Source of the DNA: Bradyrhizobium sp. AS23.2
GTDB lineage: Bacteria; Pseudomonadota; Alphaproteobacteria; Rhizobiales; Xanthobacteraceae
Direction: 5' to 3'
Assembly: GCF_001908185.1 (NCBI RefSeq)
Contig: NZ_LGHM01000173.1
Location: forward strand, 1 to 52,785
Length of the DNA stretch: 52,785 nucleotides
Shown piece after piece: positions 15,258 through 24,019 of this stretch. Every line of letters begins with the position of its first letter. Position 1 is the first letter of the stretch. Made by a program: the position numbers and the translations under genes. The notes below the pieces were generated by a model. That model searched no databases and was not told where the DNA came from. It worked only from the letters and a program-made list of their open reading frames with translations.

Positions 15258-15620
15258 CTATTTCGGCTTGACTGTCGGGTCGCCGCCGGGGCTGCCGGGG
15301 GGCGGGATGACGGGCATGGCGCCGTCGGTAGAGGGCGCCGGGGCGTGCATTTCGGGGTCGACGCCTGCGGGCGGGCAGATCACGCCGTCGGATTTGGCCA
15401 GCTTGTCGGCGAGCGGTTCCCGGGCCTGGCCGGTGGTGATGCCGTCGGGCGCGGTGGCGCGGTTGGGGCGGTCCTGGGGCGTGCAGTCTGCCGTGTGTTG
15501 CGGGGACGGCGGCGCGGTCTGTTGCGGCGGCGTCGCCGGGGCGGGCGGGGCCTGCGCGATCGCGGCGCCTGAGGCGGCGATCAGGAGGCCAGCCAGAATG
15601 ATGTTTGATGTCGTGCGCAT
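15258..15620 (-). CDS. Secreted Pro/Ala-rich hypothetical protein
   Basis: 120 residues from ATG 15620 (MRTTSNIILAG). A Sec signal peptide is visible, with a hydrophobic core IILAGLLIAASGAAIA and likely cleavage before QA near residue 22. The mature protein is low-complexity, rich in Pro, Ala and Thr, with two Cys residues (TADC, VICPP). The open frame extends 29 codons upstream, but the signal peptide fixes the likely start. No domain recognised. It lies alone between the tRNA and a repeat-rich region. Confidence 0.7.
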   Translation of the reverse strand: MRTTSNIILAGLLIAASGAAIAQAPPAPATPPQQTAPPSPQHTADCTPQDRPNRATAPDGITTGQAREPLADKLAKSDGVICPPAGVDPEMHAPAPSTDGAMPVIPPPGSPGGDPTVKPK

Positions 15621-15736
15621 GGGACGGAAACGCGCGGGTTGGGCTCGATGTTCCTGGCCGAAGTGCGATGTGATCGGGCTTTGGATCGCAAACCCCAGCA
15701 ATCGCACATGAAGCGTGGCAAATAGCTAGCCCGCGG

Positions 15737-15880
15737 CCATCCTTCGAGATGCCCGCCTACGGCGGGCCCTCAGGATGAGGTCGGGTTTTGCGGCAAGATA
15801 TCAAACCCTCATGGTGAGGAGCCCGCCCAAGCGGGCGTAGCGGACGATGCTTCGCATCGCCGCGAGAACCATGCAGGCCC
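15737..15880. repeat. Dispersed palindromic repeat (CTCAGGATGAGG / CATGGTGAGGAGC type)
   Basis: About 145 bases containing CCTTCGAGA, CTCAGGATGAGG, CCTCATGGTGAGGAGC, and short GC hairpins (CCCGCC...GGCGGG and GCGATGCTTCGCATCG-like), ending in CCATGCAGGCC. This matches a repeat type common between genes in Bradyrhizobium genomes, from memory. No gene found in it. Confidence 0.6.
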
Positions 15881-15904
15881 AACTGCGCGCTACGCTATTC
15901 ACGA

Positions 15905-16543
15905 TTACGATTTGTGGTAGCGGATCAGCGAAAAATGCCCCATCGGCGGCATCGGGCGGCGCTCGGCGAGCGTGACACCGCCGTGCCTTGCGGCCCAGTT
16001 GACGAGGCGGTCCCAGGGGAATTCCGGGCGCCAGCCGAGGCGGCGGGCTACGGGTGCGAAGGCGAGCTCGAAAAGCTTGCGCGGGCCGCTCTCCGCGCCG
16101 ATGTGGTTGACGAGGATCAACTCGCCGCCGGGCTTGAGCACGCGCACGAATTCGTCGAGCGTGCCTTCGGGATCAGGCACGGCGGTGATGACATATTGCG
16201 CGACCACCGCGTCGAAGAAGTTTTCGGGGAAGGCGAGGTTCTTCGCGTCCATCACCGAAAGCACTTCGACATTGGACAGCCCGAGCGCGCGCACGCGCGC
16301 CTGTGCCTTGCGCAGCATCGGCTCGGAGATGTCGACGCCGCAGATCCTTGTGGTGCGCGAATAATCGGAGAGCGACAGGCCGGTGCCGACGCCGACGTCG
16401 AGGATGCGGCCGCCGATCCGGTCGGCCTCCGCGATGGTCGACTGCCTTCCGGCATCGAACACCTTGCCGAACACGAGATCGTAGACCGGCGCCCAGCGGC
16501 CATAGGCCTTCTCGACCCCGGCCCGCGAGATGTCTGCTGCCAT
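15905..16543 (-). CDS. Class I SAM methyltransferase, PmtA-like (Rhodobacter type)
   Basis: 212 residues. N-terminal YGRWAPVYDLVFGKVF is characteristic of Rhodobacter-type phosphatidylethanolamine N-methyltransferases. SAM motif I is ILDVGVGTGLSLSDY (about 47-61), followed by GVDISEPMLRKA and the post-motif region VLKPGGELILVNHIG. These enzymes methylate phosphatidylethanolamine toward phosphatidylcholine at the membrane. Bradyrhizobium encodes several PmtX paralogues of this type, so the specific methylation step cannot be assigned. UbiE-like quinone methylation is less likely given the N-terminus. Stands alone, separated from mnmA by a palindromic repeat. Confidence 0.75.
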   Translation of the reverse strand: MAADISRAGVEKAYGRWAPVYDLVFGKVFDAGRQSTIAEADRIGGRILDVGVGTGLSLSDYSRTTRICGVDISEPMLRKAQARVRALGLSNVEVLSVMDAKNLAFPENFFDAVVAQYVITAVPDPEGTLDEFVRVLKPGGELILVNHIGAESGPRKLFELAFAPVARRLGWRPEFPWDRLVNWAARHGGVTLAERRPMPPMGHFSLIRYHKS

Positions 16544-16575
16544 ACCCCCTGCCCCGGAAATTAGATTCTGATGCT

Positions 16576-16624
16576 GCGCATGATGTTGTCGGAAAACCGC
16601 TTCACACTTTTCCGGATCATGCGC
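16576..16624. repeat. Palindromic repeat (GCATGAT...GGAAAACCGC...TTTTCCGGATCATGC)
   Basis: Outer arms GCGCATGAT and ATCATGCGC and inner arms GGAAAA and TTTTCC form a long interrupted hairpin. It touches the mnmA stop codon. A second copy lies at 25006-25050. This element is widespread in Rhizobiales intergenic regions, from memory. Confidence 0.7.
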
Positions 16625-17805
16625 TAGCCGCGCACCGCTTCCACCAGCGGCCTCGTCGTGCTCGTCGCGACCTTCGCGGCGGCGCTCTGGATGAAGCCGC
16701 CACCGAGCACGCGCGCCTGCCCGGTAGGCGCGTCATAGAACACGCAGGCCTGCCCGGGCGAGACGCCCTCCTCGCCCGCGACGAGCTCGACCTCGTAATG
16801 GCCGTTGCCACCGCGCAGCCACGCCGGCTGGGGGCTGCGGGTCGAGCGCACGCGCACGAACATCTCGAGGCCGCTGCCGATGGCGCAATCGATATCGCCG
16901 TCGCCGATCCAGTTGACGTCGCGCAGCACGATGCGGTGCATCTTCAAGGCATCGCGCGGGCCGACGACGACGCGTCGGCCAGCGGCATCCAGCCGCACCA
17001 CGTACAGCGGCGAGCCGGAGGCGATGCCGAGGCCGCGGCGCTGGCCGACGGTGAAATTGGCGATGCCGTTGTGCTGGCCGAGCACGCGGCCGTCGAGATC
17101 GACGATCTCGCCGGGGTCCATCGCGTTCGGCCGCAGGCGAGTGATGATGTCGGTGTAACGCCCCGTGGGCACGAAGCAGATGTCCTGGCTGTCGTGCTTG
17201 TCGGCGACCGCAAGGCCGAAGCGGCGCGCGAGCTCGCGCGTCTCGGGCTTGGTCATGTCGCCGAGGGGGAAGCGCAGGAAGTCGAGCTGCTCGCGCGTGG
17301 TCGCGAACAGGAAATAGCTCTGGTCGCGATCACTGTCGGCCGCGCACACCAGCGCGCGCGAGCCGTTATCGAGGCGGCGCGAGGCAACGTAATGGCCGGT
17401 GGCGAGCGCATGCGCGCCGAGCTCGCGCGCGGTCTTCAAGAGATCCCGGAACTTGACCGAACGGTTGCACTCGATGCACGGCACCGGCGTCTCGCCGAGC
17501 GCGTAAGAGTCGGCGAAATTGTCGATGACGGACTCGCGGAAACGGTCCTCGTAGTCGAGCACGTAATGGGGAATGCCGAGTTTCGCGGCGACGTCGCGAG
17601 CGTCGTGGATGTCCTGGCCGGCGCAACATGCGCCCTTGCGATGAGTCGCCGCGCCATGGTCGTAGAGCTGGAGCGTGATGCCGACGACGTCATAGCCTTC
17701 CGCCTTCAGCAGCGCAGCCGTCGTCGAGGAATCGACGCCGCCCGACATGGCGACGACGACCCTGGTGTCCTGCGGACGGCCTTCGAGATCCAGACTGTTG
17801 AGCAT
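16624..17805 (-). CDS. mnmA: tRNA 2-thiouridylase MnmA
   Basis: 393 residues from ATG 17805. It forms 2-thiouridine at position 34 of tRNA-Glu, Gln and Lys in the cytosol using persulfide sulfur. The PP-loop is SGGVDSS (21-27). The nucleophilic Cys lies in PCIECNRSVKF (C113) and the second catalytic Cys in HDSQDICFV. The C-terminal beta-barrel is present (GPRDALK, VSPGQACVFYD). The reading frame extends 59 codons upstream but that stretch has no homology-like content. The 3' end abuts a palindromic repeat. Confidence 0.95.
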   Translation of the reverse strand: MLNSLDLEGRPQDTRVVVAMSGGVDSSTTAALLKAEGYDVVGITLQLYDHGAATHRKGACCAGQDIHDARDVAAKLGIPHYVLDYEDRFRESVIDNFADSYALGETPVPCIECNRSVKFRDLLKTARELGAHALATGHYVASRRLDNGSRALVCAADSDRDQSYFLFATTREQLDFLRFPLGDMTKPETRELARRFGLAVADKHDSQDICFVPTGRYTDIITRLRPNAMDPGEIVDLDGRVLGQHNGIANFTVGQRRGLGIASGSPLYVVRLDAAGRRVVVGPRDALKMHRIVLRDVNWIGDGDIDCAIGSGLEMFVRVRSTRSPQPAWLRGGNGHYEVELVAGEEGVSPGQACVFYDAPTGQARVLGGGFIQSAAAKVATSTTRPLVEAVRG

Positions 17806-18113
17806 GGGCCTTAAGGTTGTGACAGCGGCGTGCGGCGGATCCGCGTTTGCTTGAACTTTTCTTCGGCTTCCGGCGGGGCCATCGGCGATCCCCCGGAACT
17901 TTGGTTCCCGAAGGGCACGACTTGCCCGGTCGAAAGCGGCTGAGAGCACCTCTTTAATATAGGCGCCATTCCGGTGAAGCAATCACGCCAGCAGCCAGCT
18001 TGGGGCAATTCTTGCCGGGGAGGCAGAAATGGCGGGGTAGCGGCGGGCTTGGTGACGGCGACGCCAACCGTTCAAGCTATTGATTTTACATTATAAAATT
18101 AAGTTTTCATGAC

Positions 18114-18129
18114 TGGCCCGCTCCTTGCT
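18114..18129 (+). promoter_or_regulatory. Sigma54 (-24/-12) promoter before fliK
   Basis: TGGCCCGCTCCTTGCT matches TGGCACG-N4-TTGCW at all positions but one, with correct spacing. An AT-rich stretch lies directly upstream (18084-18109). It ends 35 bases before the fliK GTG. Flagellar hook genes in this group are sigma54-dependent and activated by FlbD, which is encoded at 25108-26493. The rest of the 17806-18164 gap holds nothing else recognised. Confidence 0.8.
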
Positions 18130-18164
18130 ACCCCCATCCCGAAGATGTTTCCTAGGGGTCGCCT

Positions 18165-19748
18165 GTGGTCGGTGTGACGTCAGATGTAGCGGCAAACGTG
18201 CCCGTCCAGGGCGCGCAGCAAAAGCCTGCGCGGTCGCAGGGCACGAAAGACACGTCCGCGAACGACTCCTTCGGCTCGCTGGTCGACAGCAACACGCAGG
18301 CGATCAGCAACAATGCGTCGTCCCAGGCGCAGGATACCGCACCGCGCCGGACCGACACCGCGTCGTCGTCCGCCTCGGACAAGAGCCCGCGCGACAATTC
18401 GGCCACCGACCAGTCCTCGCAGAGCAAGGCCAGCGACGACACCGTCACGTCCGCGCCTACCAAGAGCGACACGACGACCGATCCGGCCAAGGCTTCCGGC
18501 AAGACCAAGGACAAGTCCGAATCCTCCGGCACCAAGTCGGCGGACAAGTCCGACGACACCAATGGGCTTGCCGCCACCGTTGATGCTTCGGCGACCGCGC
18601 AGACCGACGCGGCGCAAGCCGCGGCGCCCGATCCGAACGCAATCGTCGTGGCCGCGCCCGTGGTGCCGGTCGATCCGAATGCGGCCGCGAACCAGACCGC
18701 CAGCAACGCCTCTTCGCCGCTGACGATCGCCGCCGCCGGCATTGCCGCCAGCGCCTCCACCGCGGCGCAGATCGCGGGCACCAAGACCGATACCGCCACG
18801 GCGGGCGACAAGAGCGCCAAGACGGCCGGCGCCAAGGTCGATGCCGACACAGCGGGAACGTTGGGGGATGCAGCGACCGGCACGACTGATCCGACCGCGA
18901 CCGATGCCAAGACCAATGGCGGGCTGATTGCCGCGGTCGACCAGGGCACGCCAAAAACCTCGTTCAAGGCGGCCGCCACCGCGCAAGCACAGACCGACGT
19001 CTCCAATATCGGCCAGGACGCGGGCAAGGCGAACGCCAACGCCACGCAGGCTCCGGCGACCGCCAGTGCCACGCATGCGCAAGCCGCAAAGCCTCAAGCC
19101 GAGGCGAACGCGACTGATGCGAAGGCCGGCGCCTCCGACCACACCGGTGATGCGACAACGGCTACGCCGACCACGCACGCTCACGCGGGCACGCAGACCG
19201 CTGCCACGCCGACCGACACCAGTGCGCAGGCCGCCTCCGCGATTCCTGCGCCGCTGACCACGACGACGTCGACTGCGACCGCATCGACCGCAACGCTCAC
19301 CGCGACCGCGGCAAACACCACGGCCGTGCCGATCAGCGGTGTGCCGATCGAGATCGCGGCGGCCGCGCGCGCCGGCAAGACGCGCTTCGACATCAGCCTC
19401 GATCCGGTCGATCTTGGCCGCATCGACGTCCGCATCAATGTTGATCGCAACGGCCAGGTCACCTCGCATCTGACGGTCGAGAAGCCGGAGACGCTGTCGA
19501 TGCTGAAGCAGGACGCGCCACAATTGCAGCGCGCGCTCGACGATGCCGGCTTCAAGACCGGCAGCAACGGGCTGTCCTTCAGCCTGCGCGACCAGAATTC
19601 ATCGGGCCGGAATTCTGACCAGAGCAACGACAATGGCGGCAATGCCCGCCGGCTGATCATCAGCGAGGACGACACCGTTGCTGCTGCGCCCGGGCGCGGC
19701 TACGGCCGCATGCTCGGATCGAGCAGCGGCGTCGACATCAGAGTGTGA
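18165..19748 (+). CDS. fliK: Flagellar hook-length control protein FliK
   Basis: 527 residues, GTG start at 18165 with GGGG upstream. The first about 380 residues are low-complexity (Ala, Thr, Asp, Lys), typical of the FliK molecular-ruler region. The C-terminal hook-length domain is recognisable: TRFDISLDPVDLGRIDVRI, GQVTSHLTVEKPETL and QLQRALDDAGF. FliK is secreted through the flagellar export apparatus and switches export from hook to filament substrates. First gene behind the sigma54 promoter; flgD follows 13 bases later, so the two form an operon. Confidence 0.9.
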   Translation: MVGVTSDVAANVPVQGAQQKPARSQGTKDTSANDSFGSLVDSNTQAISNNASSQAQDTAPRRTDTASSSASDKSPRDNSATDQSSQSKASDDTVTSAPTKSDTTTDPAKASGKTKDKSESSGTKSADKSDDTNGLAATVDASATAQTDAAQAAAPDPNAIVVAAPVVPVDPNAAANQTASNASSPLTIAAAGIAASASTAAQIAGTKTDTATAGDKSAKTAGAKVDADTAGTLGDAATGTTDPTATDAKTNGGLIAAVDQGTPKTSFKAAATAQAQTDVSNIGQDAGKANANATQAPATASATHAQAAKPQAEANATDAKAGASDHTGDATTATPTTHAHAGTQTAATPTDTSAQAASAIPAPLTTTTSTATASTATLTATAANTTAVPISGVPIEIAAAARAGKTRFDISLDPVDLGRIDVRINVDRNGQVTSHLTVEKPETLSMLKQDAPQLQRALDDAGFKTGSNGLSFSLRDQNSSGRNSDQSNDNGGNARRLIISEDDTVAAAPGRGYGRMLGSSSGVDIRV

Positions 19749-19761
19749 GGAGTATTCGCAA

Positions 19762-20475
19762 ATGACCACCACGAATGCCGCCGCCGCCCCGAAACCCGTC
19801 TCCGGGACGACCGACATCCCGAAATCCTCATCGTCGGGCTCCCTGAGCTCGACCACGGGATCGACGCTCGCCGGCAATTTCCAGACCTTCCTGACGCTGC
19901 TGACCACGCAGCTGCAGAACCAGAACCCGCTCGATCCGCTCGACACCAACCAGTTCACCCAGCAGCTGGTGCAGTTCGCCGGCGTCGAGCAGCAGCTCAA
20001 GACCAACGACTCGCTCTCCCAGCTCGTCAGCCTGCAGCAGACCACGCAGGCGACCCAGGCGCTCGGCTTCGTCGGCAAGACCGCGGTGGTCGACGGCACC
20101 ACCGCGACGATGAAGCAATCGTCGGCAACCTGGCATCTCAACGTGCCCTCGAGTGCCACCGTCGAGATCTCGATCGCCAACAGTGCCGGCCAGACCGTGT
20201 TCACCGGCAAATATACGGCCGGCGCCGGCAGCGACATTCCCTTCACCTGGAACGGCCAGGGCAATGACGGCACGCAGTGGCCCGACGGCAAGTACACGAT
20301 CTCGGCGACGGGCAAGGATATCGCGGGCAACAATGTCGGCGTCGCCGCGCAGGTGCAGGGCGTGGTGTCGTCGGTCGACCTGACCCAGTCGCCGCCGCTG
20401 CTCACGATTGACGGCAACAGCTACACGCTGAGCCAGGTGAAGACCATCGTCGCCACCAGCAGCTCCGGCAGCTAA
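19762..20475 (+). CDS. flgD: Flagellar hook-capping protein FlgD
   Basis: 237 residues from ATG 19762, preceded by GTGAGGAG. The canonical FlgD N-terminal segment is present: FLTLLTTQLQNQNPLDPLD and FTQQLVQFAGVEQQL. The C-terminal FlgD Ig-like/Tudor domain follows (IPFTWNGQGNDG, WPDGKYT). FlgD caps the growing hook in the periplasm and outside the cell. It is cotranscribed with fliK. The longer open frame upstream overlaps fliK and is not used. Confidence 0.94.
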   Translation: MTTTNAAAAPKPVSGTTDIPKSSSSGSLSSTTGSTLAGNFQTFLTLLTTQLQNQNPLDPLDTNQFTQQLVQFAGVEQQLKTNDSLSQLVSLQQTTQATQALGFVGKTAVVDGTTATMKQSSATWHLNVPSSATVEISIANSAGQTVFTGKYTAGAGSDIPFTWNGQGNDGTQWPDGKYTISATGKDIAGNNVGVAAQVQGVVSSVDLTQSPPLLTIDGNSYTLSQVKTIVATSSSGS

Positions 20476-20825
20476 GGCGGCGCGGCACATACGGTGTCGT
20501 ATAACCCGAGGAAGTAGTTCGAGCATAAGACGGTAATCCCGAGTCTTCGTAAGAACTACTCCATGGGTCCCGGGCTCGCGCTGCGCGCGCCCCGGGACGA
20601 CAATTGAGGGGCTTTGCGACGTCACCGCGGGCCTCGTTTGTTAGTAAAGTATTTACCTCCTGACCGCTTGGCCGGCTCGGACCATGGTGTCCAGCCTGCC
20701 GGGCCGGCTGTGTTGCGGCCATTTTCAACGAGAATTGTATTGAAGCCTTAGGCTTAGCGGATTTTTAAGTCGCCGGGGTTACGGTTACGGCGTGAGTTCA
20801 GTGGTTGAGAGTTTGTGAGTACGCC
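20476..20825. repeat. Intergenic region with palindromic repeat
   Basis: The 350 bases between flgD and sciP hold a repeat with arms GTCCCGGG (20567-20574) and CCCGGGAC (20591-20598) around a CGCG-rich loop, similar to elements near 26640, 36923 and 51589. The part nearer sciP contains a tandem GGTTACGGTTACGG (from about 20777) of unknown meaning. No gene seen. Confidence 0.55.
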
Positions 20826-21101
20826 ATGACAGAACCCCATCGCCCGAGGGTAAAATACGTCATCGGGCCGGACGGCAGTCCGCTGACGATTGCGGATCTA
20901 CCTGCGCCCGGCACCAAACGCTGGGTCATCCGCCGTAAGGCCGAAGTCGTTGCCGCTGTCCGTGGCGGACTTCTCTCCCTCGAGGAGGCCTGCAGCCGAT
21001 ATACCCTGACGGTCGACGAATTCCTCTCCTGGCAGTTTTCCATCGACCAGCACGGTCTGGCGGGTCTTCGCACCACCCGCATCCAGCAATATCGCCAGTA
21101 A
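20826..21101 (+). CDS. sciP: CtrA inhibitor SciP (DUF1153)
   Basis: 91 residues from ATG 20826. Nearly all of it is the DUF1153 helix-turn-helix domain: KYVIGPDGSPLT, GTKRWVIRRKAEVVAAV, LSLEEACSRYTLTVDEFLSW. In Caulobacter, SciP binds CtrA and represses CtrA-activated genes, including flagellar ones, early in the cell cycle. Its location between flgD and fliF, directly before a CtrA-like site, fits this. Seven further in-frame codons upstream are not needed. A strong terminator follows. Confidence 0.9.
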   Translation: MTEPHRPRVKYVIGPDGSPLTIADLPAPGTKRWVIRRKAEVVAAVRGGLLSLEEACSRYTLTVDEFLSWQFSIDQHGLAGLRTTRIQQYRQ

Positions 21102-21130
21102 GCGATCCGGAAATCTGCGACTTCTAACGA

Positions 21131-21164
21131 AAATCGGCCTCGCCCCGCGAGGCCGATTTTTTTT
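21131..21164 (+). terminator. Rho-independent terminator after sciP
   Basis: A 12-bp perfect stem (AAATCGGCCTCG, 21131-21142; CGAGGCCGATTT, 21148-21159) with a 5-base loop and a T-run. It separates sciP from fliF, so fliF must have its own promoter. Confidence 0.9.
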
Positions 21165-21189
21165 CATGGTGCCACTTTTGTCCGACCTC

Positions 21190-21207
21190 TTAACCTTCGT
21201 TAACCAT
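21190..21207 (+). promoter_or_regulatory. CtrA-like site upstream of fliF
   Basis: TTAACC (21190) and TTAACCAT (21200-21207) lie 78 bases before the fliF start. TTAACCAT is the CtrA half-site motif. The spacing between the two TTAA cores is six bases instead of the usual seven, so one half-site may be the functional one. fliF is a CtrA target in Caulobacter. Confidence 0.5.
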
Positions 21208-21284
21208 ATCGAAACCATCACCTAGGCAATAATTGCCCAGTCGGCCTTTCCAGTGAAAGCGGCCGAAGCTGTTGGGGCGGTTGC

Positions 21285-22901
21285 TTGCAAGGTCTGGTTG
21301 ACTTCCTGAAAGGTATCGGCGCCGCCCGGTTCGGGGCAATGATCGCGGTCACTGCCGCGCTCATCGGCTTCTTCGCGTTCGTCATCATGCGCGTCACCAC
21401 GCCGCAGATGACGACGCTGTTCACCGACCTCAGCGTCGAAGATTCTTCCAGCATTATCAAAGATCTGGAACGCCAGGGCATCCAGTTCGAGCTGCGCAAC
21501 GAAGGCACCATCATCATGGTGCCCAAGGACAAGGTCACCCGGCTGCGGATGAAGCTCGCCGAGGGCGGCCTGCCCAAGGGCGGCGGCGTCGGCTACGAGG
21601 TGTTCGACAAGTCGGACGCGCTTGGCACCACCAGCTTCGTCCAGAACATCAACCACCTCCGCGCGCTGGAAGGCGAGCTCGCCCGCACCATCCGCGCCAT
21701 CGACCGCATCCAGGCGGCCCGCGTTCACCTCGTGCTGCCGGAGCGCCCGCTGTTCTCACGCGAGGCGCCGGAGCCGTCGGCCTCGATCGTGGTGCGGGTC
21801 CGCGGCTCGCTCGAAGCGCAGCAGATCCGCGCCATCCGTCACCTCGTCGCCTCGGCCGTGAACGGGCTGAAGCCGCAGCGGGTCTCGATCGTCGACGAGG
21901 CCGGCCAGCTGCTCGCCGATGGCGCCGCGACCGATCCGGAGCAGGCGGTCGGCGACGAACGCCGAATCGCCTTCGAGAAGCGGATGCGCAAGCAGGTCGA
22001 GGACATCGTCTCCTCAGTGGTCGGCACCGGCCGCGCCCGCGTGCAGCTCTCCGCCGATTTCGACTTCAACAAGGTCACCCAGACCTCGGACAAGTTCGAC
22101 CCCGAAGGCCGCGTGCTGCGCTCGAGCCAGACCCGCGAAGAGCAGAGCATGACCGCCGACAACAACGGCCAGGTCACCGTCAACAACGAGCTGCCCGGCA
22201 ACCAGCAGAACAGTGGTCAGACGGCGAAGGACCAGAGCAAGAAGACCGAAGAGACCAACAATTACGAGATCTCCCGCACCACCAAGACCGAGGTGACCGA
22301 GGCCGGCCGGGTCAATCGCATCTCGGTCGCGGTGCTGGTCGACGGCATCTATTCCAAGAACGACAAAGGCGAGCTCGCCTATCAGGACCGCACCAAGGAG
22401 CAGCTCGACCGCATCGCCGCCCTGGTGCGTTCGGCGATCGGCTTCGACCAGAAGCGCGGCGACCAGGTCGAGGTCGTCAATCTGCGCTTTGCCGATGCGC
22501 CCTCCACCGCCCCGATCGGCGAGCCCTCTGGCTTCCTCGGCATGCTCCAGTTCACGAAGGACGACGTCATGTACTTCGTCGAGCTCGGCGTGATGATGCT
22601 GCTCGGCCTCGTCGTGCTGTTCCTGGTGATCCGCCCGCTGGTCAAACGCATCCTGGCTTCCGACGAAGTCGCCGCCGCCATCAGCGGCGTTCTCGCCGGC
22701 CCGGGCGCCACAGAAGAGGCAGCTCCGGCGACCGGCGGCCAGCAGCTTCTGGCGGGCGGCGCCGCGAGCGCGATCGACGTCGCCACCATCCAGGGCCAGG
22801 TCCACGCCCAGTCCGTTCATCGCGTCGGCGAGCTCGCCGAGCGCAACCCCAACGAAACCGTCGCTATCATCCGCCAGTGGCTCGCCGAGCCCGCCAAATG
22901 A
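21285..22901 (+). CDS. fliF: Flagellar MS-ring protein FliF
   Basis: 538 residues. TTG start at 21285 (GGGGCGG upstream) gives the typical N-terminus QGLVDFLKGIGAARF. Membrane helix 1 is about 18-36 and helix 2 about 428-448 (LGVMMLLGLVVLFLVI). Ring-building motifs include LFTDLSVEDSSSIIKDL, LPKGGGVGYEVFDKSD and ARVHLVLPERPLFSRE. The C-terminal tail VAIIRQWLAE binds FliG. It forms the MS ring in the inner membrane. First gene of a fliF-fliG-fliH-fliN-flbD block. Confidence 0.95.
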   Translation: MQGLVDFLKGIGAARFGAMIAVTAALIGFFAFVIMRVTTPQMTTLFTDLSVEDSSSIIKDLERQGIQFELRNEGTIIMVPKDKVTRLRMKLAEGGLPKGGGVGYEVFDKSDALGTTSFVQNINHLRALEGELARTIRAIDRIQAARVHLVLPERPLFSREAPEPSASIVVRVRGSLEAQQIRAIRHLVASAVNGLKPQRVSIVDEAGQLLADGAATDPEQAVGDERRIAFEKRMRKQVEDIVSSVVGTGRARVQLSADFDFNKVTQTSDKFDPEGRVLRSSQTREEQSMTADNNGQVTVNNELPGNQQNSGQTAKDQSKKTEETNNYEISRTTKTEVTEAGRVNRISVAVLVDGIYSKNDKGELAYQDRTKEQLDRIAALVRSAIGFDQKRGDQVEVVNLRFADAPSTAPIGEPSGFLGMLQFTKDDVMYFVELGVMMLLGLVVLFLVIRPLVKRILASDEVAAAISGVLAGPGATEEAAPATGGQQLLAGGAASAIDVATIQGQVHAQSVHRVGELAERNPNETVAIIRQWLAEPAK

Positions 22902-22933
22902 CCCAAGCCGAGTGAATCAAGAAGTGATCTGAC

Positions 22934-24019
22934 ATGGCCAGCTTGCAAAACGCCAACTCGAACGACATCACCAGCGTGATCTCCACGCTCGGTCAGCGCG
23001 CCGGCAATCGCGCGGGCAAGGTCGAGGCACTGTCCGGCTCGAAGCGCGCCGCGATCCTGATGCTGGCGCTGGGCGAGCAGTATGGTGGCAAGATCTGGGG
23101 CCTGCTCGACGACGATGAGGTGCGCCAGCTCTCGCTGGAAATGTCGACGCTCGGCACCGTCGAGGTCGATACCGTCGAGGACATGCTGCTTGAATTCGTC
23201 TCGCGCATGTCGGCCTCCGGCGCGCTGATGGGCAATTTCGACGCCACCGAACGCCTGCTGCAGCAATACCTGCCGCCGGAGCGCGTCAACGGCATCATGG
23301 ACGAGATCCGCGGCCCCGCGGGGCGCAACATGTGGGAGAAGCTCTCCAACGTGCAGGAAGAGGTTCTCGCCAACTATCTCAAGAACGAATACCCGCAGAC
23401 CATCGCCGTGGTGCTTTCGAAGCTGAAGTCGGAGCACGCCGCCCGCGTGCTCGGCATCCTGCCCGAGGAGCTCGCGCTCGACGTCGTCAACCGCATGCTG
23501 AAGATGGAAGCGGTGCAGAAGGAGGTGATCGAGAGCGTAGAGAAGACGCTGCGCACCGAATTCATGTCCAACCTGTCGCAGACCCGCCGCCGCGACGCCC
23601 ACGAGGTGATGGCGGAGATCTTCAACAATTTCGACCGCCAGACCGAAACCCGCTTCATCACCTCGCTGGAAGAGGACAACCGGGAATCGGCCGAGCGAAT
23701 CAAGGCGCTGATGTTCACCTTCGACGACCTCGTGAAGCTGGATTCCGGTTCGGCCCAGACCCTGATGCGCAACGTCGACAAGGACAAGCTCGGCGTCGCG
23801 CTCAAGAGCGCCAACGAGGACGTCCGCAACTTCTTCTTCGGCAACATGTCCTCGCGCGCGGCCAAGATGCTCCAGGACGACATGGCGGCGATGGGCCCGG
23901 TGCGTCTGCGCGACGTCGACGAGGCCCAGGCGCTGCTGGTCAATCTCGCCAAGGACCTCGCCGCCAAGGGCGAGATCATGCTGACCAAGAACCGCGCCGA
24001 CGACGAGCTGGTGTACTAA
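22934..24019 (+). CDS. fliG: Flagellar motor switch protein FliG
   Basis: 361 residues. FliG couples the MS ring to the C ring and interacts with the stator. Recognisable segments are KRAAILMLALGEQYGGKIW, NEYPQTIAVVLSKLKSEHA (EHPQT-like motif) and the C-terminal torque helix FFFGNMSSRAAKMLQDDM with charged residues. Length is usual for alphaproteobacterial FliG. It starts 32 bases after fliF and its TAA overlaps the ATG of the next gene by one base, indicating translational coupling. Confidence 0.95.
   Translation: MASLQNANSNDITSVISTLGQRAGNRAGKVEALSGSKRAAILMLALGEQYGGKIWGLLDDDEVRQLSLEMSTLGTVEVDTVEDMLLEFVSRMSASGALMGNFDATERLLQQYLPPERVNGIMDEIRGPAGRNMWEKLSNVQEEVLANYLKNEYPQTIAVVLSKLKSEHAARVLGILPEELALDVVNRMLKMEAVQKEVIESVEKTLRTEFMSNLSQTRRRDAHEVMAEIFNNFDRQTETRFITSLEEDNRESAERIKALMFTFDDLVKLDSGSAQTLMRNVDKDKLGVALKSANEDVRNFFFGNMSSRAAKMLQDDMAAMGPVRLRDVDEAQALLVNLAKDLAAKGEIMLTKNRADDELVY

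Noticed and set aside
15114..15880. Possible CRISPR-like array
   Set aside because: The palindromes differ from one another, have no regular spacers and no cas genes nearby; they are dispersed intergenic repeats.
23332..24018. Extension of the fliH frame into fliG
   Set aside because: The upstream part is a different-frame reading of fliG; the ATG at 24019 overlaps the fliG stop.
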